NCBI GenBank assembly: GCA_946894095.1 | Contig: OX335665.1 | Coordinates: forward strand, 6,706,001 to 6,770,000 | DNA from: Incurvaria masculella | Lineage: Eukaryota > Arthropoda > Insecta > Lepidoptera > Incurvariidae | Length of the DNA: 64,000 bases | Direction: 5' to 3' | In this document: positions 12,601-24,600 of the stretch, piece after piece | How the letters are laid out: each line of letters starts with the position of its first letter | How positions within the stretch are numbered: position 1 is the first letter of the stretch | The notes under the pieces: model-generated | Told to the model about the DNA's origin: nothing | Databases searched by the model: none | What the model saw: the letters and a program-made list of their open reading frames with translations, nothing else | Program-made: the position numbers and the translations under genes

Positions 12601-15600
12601 TTGTACGTGGAGCCTTTGAGATCGTACTTCTGATGCAGTTTAACGGCGGACGGCAGCAGATTGTTCATGGCCACGAGACGCACATTCTTGCTGTTGCACT
12701 GGTAGCAGTACAGGCCGAAGAACTTGGGAAGTAGCGTACGCGGATTCTGCATAGAAAAAAATATATATTATAGTTCAAATATTTCTGAATGGGTCCACTG
12801 GCGCAGAAACGCATTCTCTCATTGGTTGCTGGGCACCCGCCATAGATAGGTAATTTACACTATTTGCAAAGTTGGGTCATATCAGGAGTTATATTGTTCT
12901 TGACGAGAGCAGATTCTGTCCAACGTAGAGAACTTACATTTTTCTATTTTAAGTTATAGCAGCCCATCACATTGCATTTCTGACTGTACTAGGTACCATG
13001 ATAGTACGTTCTTTTTACCCGAGCATTCTTTTATTATCTAAGCAACTTCATCGCTGTGATGATACTTTATTAAATGCTGTGTTAACAGCTCAGGCGAACT
13101 TTACATGCTATGAGAATCTGATTCTTGAGATTCATTGAGTAACTGGGCAGCTAGCAGAACGATGCGTTCCAATATTAGTGATATGTAGCGGCGCGCACCT
13201 GATTGAGATTCATGTAGTAGCCGGGCAGCTAGCGGAACTATGTGATCCAACACCAGTGATACGTAGCGACGCGCACCTGATTGAGATTCATGTAGTAGCC
13301 GGGCAGCAAGCGGAACTATGTGATCCAACACTAGTGAGCCGTAGCGACGCGCACCTGATTGAGATTCATGTAGTAGCCGGGCAGCTAGCGGAACTATGTG
13401 ATCCAACACTAGTGAGCCGTAGCGACGCGCACCTGATTGAGATTCATGTAGTAGCCGGGCAGATAGCGGAACTATGTGATCCAACACTAGTGAGCCGTAG
13501 CGACGCGCACCTGATTGAGATTCATGTAGTAGCCGGGCAGCTAGCGGAACTATGTGATCCAACACTAGTGAGCCGTAGCGACGCGCACCTGATTGAGATT
13601 CATGTAGTAGCCGGGCAGCTAGCGGAACTATGTGATCCAACACTAGTGAGCCGTAGCGACGCGCACCTGATTGAGATTCATGTAGTAGCCGGGCAGCTAG
13701 CGGAACTATGTGATCCAACACTAGTGAGCCGTAGCGACGCGCACCTGATTGAGATTCATGTAGTAGCCGGGCAGCTAGAGGAACTATGTGATCCAACACT
13801 AGTGAGCCGTAGCGACGCGCACCTGATTGAGATTCATGTAGTAGCCGGGCAGCAGCTTCTGGAGGAACTCGCCCTCCTTGTGCTGCACCGTCTTGATGAT
13901 GAACTCGTCGTCCTGCGTCAGGTAGAAGATGCTGCCGGACGCGCCCGGGTTGCTCAGCTCGCGCAGCGGCGCCGAGCACATCGACATCTGCTGGGGAGAG
14001 CGGACGGTATACAGCGCGGCGAGGAGAGAGCGGCGGGGAGTGGTACCAGACCCGGCGATAATGGAAACATCTTGGGGACTACTGACTCTCTATGAAAGCC
14101 TAGCGAGGGGACAGCAGCGGGGAGTGGTGCCGGACCCGGCGATAAAGGAAACATCTTGGGGACTACAGACTCTCCATGAAAGCCTAGCAAGGGGACAGCA
14201 GCGGGGAGTGGCACCGGACCCCGGCTCAGGCGATGATGGAAACATCTCGGGGACTTCCGACTCTTTATGAAAGCCTAGCGAGTGGACAGCAGCGGGGAGT
14301 TGTACCGGACACCGGCTCAGGCGATAGTGGAAAGACTCTCTATGAAGGCAAGGCAGTCCCATTTGAGGCATTATCGATGCATGTATCTTTCATTTTATGA
14401 ATTGTCGTTGGAATTTTGGATTGAAAAATAACGGTGTGATAAGAGCGTTCAGTTTAATAAGGATGTAAGTAAAACAATATTAAATTATATTTAAAAATAA
14501 CCACAACGAATGATGATTGATGGTCCAGTTATAATTTAAAGATAAAACTGTAAGCTTGATTTTCCCCAAGTGCTGATTTATTTTAATTGACACTTAAAGG
14601 GCCTTTATTACTAAAGTGATGATTATCTTGTACTGGTATCGATTTCAAGATGGTAAGAAAGGTCATTTAATGTACGGATTAAGCTAATCGGTGTTTGGTG
14701 GAAGGGACCCTAAGTCTCTAGTAATTTTTGTTTTCAAATTATGTACGGATTAAGCTAATCGGTGTTTGGTGGAAGATACCCTAAGCCCCGGTTGCACGAA
14801 GAGACGGCTGAGTTGATCAATGTTCAAACACGTCACTTTTAGTGAACCGCATGGAGTTCCTTCCATAGTGTCCATAGAAAGTGACCTGTTTGATCATACT
14901 TTGACGATGATTTTGATTTTTTGTCCTTTCGTGCACTCGGCCCTAAGTCTCTAGTACTTGACAAATATTTATAAGCTTTCATAAAAAAAGTTTGAACACA
15001 GAATATGAGCGTCATATATTTACCGTTATAGGTTCCAAATATAACTTGACCAACAATACATGTTTCATCTTTTTGGAATACCAAAATAAGTAGTAGTTTT
15101 TTTTAAGAATCATAAAATATCGCTTTACTTACACCCTTATGGAACTGAATGCAATAACGTGTTATCGCACCCTTAAGCTTGAGTTTTTTCACTATAAACG
15201 ACTTATCATCATTTTGATATTTTACATAAAATATCTACATTCCATTAGTACAATTCAATTATGTGCAATTTTTAATGAAGACTGAAATGGGGGATTTTTT
15301 TGTTTTGTTAACTTGGTGGTGTCTTCCAAAATATATAAAAACCATTATATTACACATTGGTGTACCACTTAATTGAAATATTCTAAAAAATGTGTTACTA
15401 CCAACATTAAGACATTACAGATCGAACAAACATGCTAACATAGAGAGAACATCAAATTTCAAACCACATTATAACCACATTCATAGTGGTCAAACCATCT
15501 CGTACAGTTTATCCACATAGGAATGGGGTCAAATAAAAATGTGAGAAGATAATTAATAACAGTGAGCGGCGGGGAGATATAATAAGGATATTCGCTGCAT

Positions 15601-18600
15601 TTGTAGTAAATATCACATGGCCTTAGTCACAACACAGTTGTAGCCAATCGCCTCTGACCAAGGCCATCTCTAATGCATCCATTAAAATGTCAAAGGTCAT
15701 GCATGACTTTGCCACGCTACACAGCATTCACACAAATATTGTTTCGCATTGCATACAAGGTGATAACACAATCATACACATCGTTAAACCACAATCTGTG
15801 CGCCCCAAATAACTACAACCCGGGTGAAATAATACGACACACGGGCCAAGTGACTTTTACAAATATTTCGGGAGGTCACGACATTTTTGGTCACGATAAG
15901 GTTAGTGGCTAAATCTGAGTTCACAGGTAACCCTCTTATGCTGATGCTAGATTGGTTATTTTCTAGGTTAATGCAACCACTTGGCGCAGGCAGACCGGCA
16001 TTAGCATCAGAGGGTTGGTCTGTATCCTGTGAACACAGTTTCAGCCGTTTACAGTATCGTTAACACTTTTGTCGCGATCTCCTAGTCCAAAAAGAATCTC
16101 GGAACACTCGGGAGCAAGAGAATAACTCACAAACTTCAAAACGTAAAGACACGTACAGCGGTAACAGTGAAGCTGTTATTTATTGGCTGATGACTCCGCG
16201 CGACGCAGTGAGATGAGAATCGAGTTCCTAGCCAGGTGTCATCTTAATTCGCCCGTGTTGTAAGGGGGTTTCATAGATACATGGGATCAATCAATTTGCA
16301 CTTCAACAAACATTAACAGTCTTACACCGGGCCGGGAACCGGCGTAACTTCACAATGAGTAACCTCGATAATTTCTCCACCAATCGAACAGAGAAACATT
16401 ACGGTTTAAAGTTAAATTTAGTGGATGTTAAAGTGACTGAAATGAATGAAATATAAAAATCCGCACTGTTAAATAAAATACTGGACAAACTGGATTATGT
16501 CTGAACTAATATGTTGTTGAAGGTGTTTGGAAATGGGAACTTATATTAGTTCTAGAACTCCTTTGTACTTTAATGGCTCCCATGCATTTGAATGCGAACA
16601 AGAAACGTTTAAGATAGGACGATTTTATGAATCAGCTTGGTCATTATAATTTCAATAATGTAGGTACTTTTGTTAGTCAATTATAGAATACACATTAAAT
16701 TGAGACATATTAAACCACATGTAGAATCTCCATTTTTTTTTTTTCAATAAACATAAGGTCAACTCTCTTGCATTATGTTCTTTGATTCAGCTCTCCGTCC
16801 AATGCATTCAAAGGACTCTTATTTTGTCAGAACTGATATGTTCAAATGGCCTGGAAACTAGACTTTTCTTATGGCACAAACGCATCTGAATGGTTGATAA
16901 TTGGATGAGTTTACTCCTTGGTGCGAGTTACGTCGGTTCCCCTCCAGGTCAGCCACCTATTAAGCCCACGCATAATGTGATAGGCAAAGCGGACAATGAC
17001 CGAACAGCATCTGTTGCATATGGTTCACAATCGTGAATCCTCTTTATGAACCATATCAAAGAATGCGACATCGTTCAATTGCGAGTATACAGCGGTTCAA
17101 TTCGTTATCCGATACACTCGCTGCCTTACTAATAAACATTTGTATCATCGCTATTACTGCCGTATTTCTGGCTGTCAAAAAATGCTACTAACAAAGGCGG
17201 TATGAAGTTACTCGAGTACAGGAATTGTCGAGTCAGGAAGAAATCGAACAGGAAGAATTTAACAAAATGGTGACAAAAATGCGTCAGCTGATTTGTGGTT
17301 TAGACAATCAGTGGATCGCGTGTCCCAGAATTGTGTATTCTGTGCAGCATGTTTGCGGTAGGGCCTACGTAGCGGCAGCTGCTGATTTGAGTCCATTTCC
17401 TATGAAGACTATCCAGCGTTTTTTTGTATGTTAAGCGCGGCATTTAGCGCACGCAAGGGCCTATTAAGGTGGCCAAACCCGGCGGACCTAATTCATTCAC
17501 GGGCACGGTACAAAACCGTGCTGTTGCGCTCTGGGACCTTCTCTGTTTCAAAGAATAAGACAGGCTCTGTGATGAGGAAGATGCAACATGTCCACAAAAA
17601 AGACAATGTGCATAGTGTATGATTTGGTAAGATTTACGAAAAAAATTATTTCAAAACGACTTATAGCTAAAAGTAAACCACGACCGCTGCAGTCAAAAAT
17701 CTAACAAAAACCAAATAGATTATAAATCTTGATTAAATATGCTATGTCTGATGACTAATCTTTTTAAGATGTTCTTACTTTATCATTGCGTAATCCACCT
17801 CCAAAGTTATTGTATAAAACGCGCGAAAATTTCGAAATTTCGAACCTTATAACTTAGAAACCAAACACAATTTTACAATGCCAATGGTCATCAGACATCT
17901 AGTTCGATCAAATAAAGCTATTTTGAGCAAAATTTTGGATCTCTGACAAGAAATATGGGCGTGATCTTCTTTCCCCTTTTGTATGGGGAGTTGAGCGGGA
18001 TGGCCCACCTTAAGGTGCCCGACGACGCCCATGGGTTTTCAATCATTCAGGGGAGCTGTGAAGGTTTAAATATTCCTTCTATATTCTGAGATTATAAGTA
18101 ATTAATCTTATAACATCTCTATATCTGGTATAACTGTTCCGAGGATAAGCAGTGGAATAAGAAATGTTCATTAGTAAGACGGTCATTACCTGTTCAACTT
18201 TGTGTTCCGAGTGGTAATTAGTTTTTAAGGTTTTATCCGGTTAGCATATCTTGCTCTCCATATTACATGCTATATGTATATATGTATGCACAATTTGATA
18301 GAAATCGTCGGATTAGCGGAGCAGCAATTAAAGTGAAGCAAATAATAATATATTGAACAGTACACAATAATTATGTGTACTGTCGTTTCACGATACACAG
18401 TCGTTTCCTCTCAATTGTATAGACTGGAAAGAGAAGGAATTCCTAAATCCCTTTTTACTCTATGGTTGACTTCAGAATGACAGAAAGAGATCTCAAAGTC
18501 TGTATCTATTTCCGGTGTATAGATTTCAGACGAAACGACTGTACCATAGAAAAAAATAACTTCTCTCTCTCTCTCTCTCCCTCTCTCTCTGTCTCTCTCT

Positions 18601-21600
18601 CTCTGTGTGTGTTTCTGTCTCTCTCTCTCTCTGTCTCTCTCTGTCTGTCTGTCTGTCTCTCTCTCTCTCCCTCTCTCTTTTGCGGGTTTTTCCAAATTAT
18701 AGGATTTAATCAAAATAATTTGTCATCGTACATTGTGAAAATGTGCAGACAGGCAAAGCTACGAACAATACGCACATACATGCTTGCAAGCAATGCAAAT
18801 GAGGGTAGGTTTAGTTAGTACTACTACTTCAGTTTTAATTGACAAAATCATTTCATATTTCTGGCTCTATTTCACATACAATTATATATACAAAAAAAAT
18901 AAAAATATACTGATAATTATAGAATACATTGCAAAAAGCCGCGTGTAACGGTACACCATACAAAGTTTCTCGTGCATAGAATACAAAATATATGAGGCAC
19001 AAGTAAATAATGAATGGTAAATATGGTAATACTTGTTATGCTGAAAACATTATGAGAATCTCAGGTTTATTTGTTATTTTTAAATAAAAAACCGGCCAAG
19101 TGCGAGTCGGACTCGCACACGAAGGGATCCGTATCAATACACAAGACCCAAACCGAAAGAAATCACGTTTCTTGTATGGTGGCCCCCTTTAATTTTTGTT
19201 TTCAAACTTTTCTCGTCCAACCATAAAACTACAGGAGCCAATGAAGCCCTTAGAAGTATTGATCGATTTAATAGATTTATCGATCAAATCGACAAATATT
19301 TTATCATACATGCAATACTTGTTTTGATCTGATAATACTGGTCAAAGTTACTACTAATTGCTAACTACAAAAAATAAGTTAACCTAGTAAATAGTTCCTT
19401 TATTGCCCCATAGAAATATATTACTAATTGAATATTTTTCAATAAATCTAATTTATAAACGATGAAATATTTGACCGCGATTATTGGTAAAAACTATTTT
19501 ATCGATAATCGCAGTTCGGCATATGGGCTTCTTTAGTTAATGTAGTTTGAGGACCCGCCGAGAATGTTTGGTTTGAAGCCATTATTAAGTTCTGGACGAA
19601 ATAAAAAGTTTACAAACACCTGAAGAAATAAGCAAAAATAATTATATATAATAAAAAGCGATGCTATGCCTTACACATTACTAGGCTTACCTATTTTCGT
19701 TGATGCAAGAATGAAAAAAAATACATCATGAAAACTTGTAAATGGTTACTACAGAAATACCGAAAAATATTAACTTTATAGAGCATTGTTTTTTCTACAG
19801 TCACAAAAACAAAAAAATATCGAAAAAAAAATGACTGAATTCGAAATTTAAATGACACGGCTTTCGAATACAATTTATATGAATTTCGAACTGCGCGCCA
19901 ATCCACAGATTAAATCTGAAAATGCTGTTTATAAAATCTCCAATGTCATAGGCAAGAAATAAGAAATCGGGCGTGTGGTTCGAGACCAACGCCCCTTATT
20001 ATAGCTAGGGTTGCCAGATGGTCGGGATTCGACGGGATTGTCCGATATTTCATACATAGAAATTGTAATGCTCGTGCTGTTTTAAAAGCCACCTCACGTT
20101 TACCCGCTTTTGCACGTTCGCTCGCTCGCCGACTTGTTCGAGCATTCCCGTGCTATGTTTCGCTAGTGGTCGCTCGTGTTTCGCTATTGGTCGCTCGTGC
20201 TTCGCGAGCAGAATCTCGTGCGAATATCAGTTTGAAGAACACTTGTCTGGCGGGTAAATGTATTTGTTGCTTTTCATCTTTATTAAGTTTAAATCCTGTC
20301 ATTTATTTATTGTTTATTGTTAATTCATCATCCATAGACAGTACACTCACTGCACTCGGATTTGTCATATTTTATCATTAGCCAGTTCGGCAAATCCCAG
20401 CGAAGAAGAACTGGCAAGAAACTCCGCTGGTTTTTTTTTTTTCAACGTCCACTTAGTCTAAGTTTACAAAAGTATAAAGTACAAACAATTCATGTCATAT
20501 GCAACAGTTCATGACAAATATAAGTTTATTTTGAAAGACCATGCCCGCCATCTAACATGTTGCCAAATTGATTTGATTTAAGGATGCCTTTCCACAGTGA
20601 TCCCGAAATGTGACTATTTTTAAATGTCGCCTGTCTTATCTTCTTATCATCTGGCAACCCTAATCATAAGCAGGGTAAGAGAGCGCGCACACTGACCAAG
20701 AAGTCGTCCGGCTGGATGCCGAACAGGTCGCGGAAGTAGCGGAACGCGATGGGCGCGTACGCGCGGAAGCGGAACTCCGAGTAGTGGTGCGCGGGCGTGT
20801 GGTTCGAGCCCTCGTGCGGGAAGTTCGTCGTCTCGACGGTCATGAAGTCCTGCATGAGCAGATCGCGCTCCGGCTTCGAGGCAAGACCGCCGACCGCGTG
20901 CTGGATACCTGCGGAGAGAGAGAGACGAACATTGTTTTTAGTCGACATTATTTCAAATTCAAATAGTTTATTCAGCGGGAGAGAGAGACGAACGGTGCTT
21001 TCAGTCGACATTAATTCAAATTCAAATAGTTTATTCAGTCACAACACACGAATATACATAGAACACCAATTAATCAAGTAAAGAACCGGCGAGTACCATC
21101 GTAAAAGATTTAACACAAAAAAATCACGTTTTTTATAGTGCACCCCCCCCCCCCCCCTTAGTTTTTGTACCTATTTGTTGTTATAGCGAAAAAAGAAATA
21201 CGCAATCTGTGAAAATTTCAGCTGCCTAGCAATTACGGTTCATGAGATACAGCCCCGTGCCAGACGGACGGACGGACGGACGGTCGGACGGACAGCGGAG
21301 GCTTAGTAATAGGGTTCCGTTTTCACCCTTTGGGTACGGAACCCTAAAAAAGTAACACAAGTTATATGTAATCAACAATTATCATTTAGACCTCGAGGCT
21401 TGTGTTGCACTGAATGGGTATGCTCTCAGCTAGTATGCAGCAAACGCTGCGAAGCTGGTTTTAACCCATGAGTAACGGGTGTGTGTGAGGGTGTGTGTGT
21501 GTGTGTGTGAGGGTGTGTGAGGGTGTGTTTGAGGGTATGTGTGAGGGTGTGTAGAAGATTGTCAATGAGAGAAGTTGTATATGTGAATGAGAGCGAGTGT

Positions 21601-24600
21601 GTGCGTGTAAATGAGGAGGGAGGGAGTAGCGAGCAAATTAAATATTATCAAAAGTTAAAAGGTTTAAGTTGGCATTTACTTTTTTTTGTCTAGTCATAAT
21701 ATGAGCCCTAACTTTTTTTTTTTTAAATATCTTTGACATTAAATCTTTACAAGGGCGTGGCAAGAGCCGATTTCGTTCAGTTTATTAAAGACGTGAGTAA
21801 AACAACATTTAATTCTATTTAATAATAACCACAACCAATTCCGATAATCCAAAAAGTTTATATGTCGATTGATGGTCTAGCTATAATTCCAAGATAGAAC
21901 TGTCAGTCTCTGGTGCTTTGTGTTCTCTAATTAGACAAGTATTCATAGGCTGAGATAAATAGTCGTACCGGTAACTAATGCTAACGCAAAGTAGTACTTT
22001 GTGACGTCAATTGGCATTGCTTTGAGATTTCATCCAAACAAAATGTGCCAAAGTGACGTCACAAAGTACTACTTTTCGTTAGTCTTAGTTTCTGTTACAA
22101 CTATTTATCTCAACCATAAACTTTCATAAAAAAAGTTTGACCGCATATATGCGTCAGATATTCACCGTTATAAGTTATATATATAGCTGGACCATCAATG
22201 CATCTTTAAACTTTTTCAAATTATAATTATCTATTATATATTATCTAATAAATAATATAAAGGGGAAAGTTTGTAATAATGGATGGATGGATGGATGGAT
22301 GGATGGATGGATGGATGGATGGATGGATGGATGGATGGATGTTTGTTACTCTTTCACGTAAAAACTACTGAATGGATTCTAATGAAACTTTACAATAATA
22401 TAGCTTATACATCAGAATAACACATAGGCTACAATTTATGTGCCCATGGGCTTTAGAACTTTCACGGGGCTGCGAAAACGATGCCGGTAGCGCTACTTCA
22501 CACCAGGGGGAGCGGGGCCGGGGGCGGTGGCGGGGAGCGGCGGCGGGGGGAGGGCAGACGTCGTGACTGTTTGGTGTCCGTTTGGCGAATTTTCAAGGCA
22601 CTAGCGATTTGTAAAACTTAGTACATGTACATTTAACTACCCGGGAATTAGGATTGGCTAAATAGAATTCAGTTCCGCTTACGCTAAGATGGGGCTGTCA
22701 TACAAACTGCAATGCTATGCACGGCTCGGCTTTGCGGCAGCAGCGCTTACTTTTACTGAAGTACGGCTTGGTATTTCCTGCAACTTTAGGACTACTTGGC
22801 ATCACGCTAAATCGCCGGAGGAGCGACCAACAGAATAAAATCCTTGAGAACCAATTACTCGATTTAGATGTGCATTGTATCTACGTCTAGCCTGATTCTA
22901 CTAAAAACTTATAGATTACATAATATAACGCTTCATTACCAGAAGGGTAAGTAGTGAGTCTTAAAGTCTTATAACATGCGAACCACTTACCTGATTTATA
23001 TGCGTATTTTATCAATGTATAGCATCTCTGGGAGCAGTCAGGTTCGAGATGGGTTACTGTTTTCGATGTTGAGGCTGGCTGTGGGTTGGAGTCCACGCAA
23101 AACTTACCTACGTTACACGTTACTTACTAGGTAAGCAATGTAGCAGTGAAAGTGCAGAAAGGTTCTCGCGGCAAATGTTTTTTTTTTTAAATAGCCACCA
23201 AACGTCAACGAAGCTCTAAATGGGAATTATTGGATGTTTCTCATTAAATCATGCTATTTCGGCTCGAACGATCTTGATTAAATTTGGTACATGGATACAT
23301 TGTCCTGGACCAGTTTGACCCTATTTTGGACCAGTCATGTACTTTTTATCCATGAGATAATTTAGCCGACCCTAACCCGAGCGGAGCCGGGTACCGCAGC
23401 TAGTACCTTATATAAATAAGGTGTTTTAATCTAATCAAGTTCTGACAAATGGAAAAAAATATATATTTTTTTAGACGTTGAGTTACCTATCAAATCAAAC
23501 TCGTACTCGCAAATGTTTGTCGCGCGCTCTTCAATTTCTTCGTACATTTCAAAACGCTGGTCGATTGTTTTGGCGCCAATTTTGGTAATAGGTCGGACCA
23601 GGGGCTCAGAAAAAATCTAGACCAACGCAAATACGCTATTTTGAAACGAATTGCTGCGAAACCAAAGTTCAAATTTAAACAAACATAAATACAAGTTAAT
23701 GAATAACATTACAACACGAATAATAAGACATAGATAAATACGAAAAGACTGAACAGTGAACGAGACCTTCAAACGGAACATCGCCTCCGTTGAGCTATTA
23801 TGGTTGACCATGAAAAAGCGACTCGCCTCCTGTAATTTCATGCAAAAGATTATGTTCCTACGCACTTGAAATGAAAAATAAATGCTGGCTCGTAGCCTAG
23901 TGAGCGGCTCGTAGCCTAGTGAGCGGCTCGTAACCTAGTGAGCGGTTCGTAGCCTAGTGAGCGGCTCGTAGCCTAGTGAGCGGCTCGTAGCCTAGTTCGA
24001 GCGGCTCGTAGCCTAGTGAGCGGCTCTTAGCCTAGTGTGCGGCTCGTAGCCTAGTGAGCGGCTCTTAGCCTAGTGAGCGGCTCGTAGCCTACTTCGAGCG
24101 GCTCGTAGCCTAGTGAGCGGCTCTTAGCCTAGTGAGCGGCTCGTAGCCTAGTGAGCGGCTCGTAGGCTAGTTCGAGCGGCTCGTAGCCTAGTGAGCGGCT
24201 CGTAGCCTAGTGAGCGGCTTGTAGCCTAGTTCGAGCGGCTCGTAGCCTAGTGAGCGGCTCGCAGCCTAGTTCGAGCGGCTCGTAGCCTAGTTTTGGGCGG
24301 CTTGTAGCCCAGTGGTTCGGAGAATTGCCTAGCATACCAGTGGTCTGGGTTCAAATCCTCGCATGCACCACTTTCTTTCTCATTATGAGATGGATAAGTT
24401 CATTTCGTCACGAATGCGAGCTGCTCCATGGTTCGGTACCCATGTAAAACTGTAGGTCTCCTTCCCCTACTAGGTGGTAGGGTTAATCCCGGCCGCGTTG
24501 GTACCATCGCATTGTATGAAACTATGGTCGAAGAAGCAATGAAACATTGTCCGCGTTTCCCATCCAGTTCAATGTAGCCGTGCTCATAAAGGGAAGGTCC

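Noticed and set aside
13101..14095. Long frames on both strands (292 and 305 codons) with 26-residue repeats
   Set aside because: They are array C read in wrong frames; the 78-bp period keeps them open. The minus-strand frame is not the kinase frame.
18411..18818. Ser/Leu- and Arg/Glu-rich frames
   Set aside because: Translation of the CT microsatellite in both directions.
23888..24309. CRISPR-like array of short repeats
   Set aside because: No spacers; it is an expansion of the SINE head.
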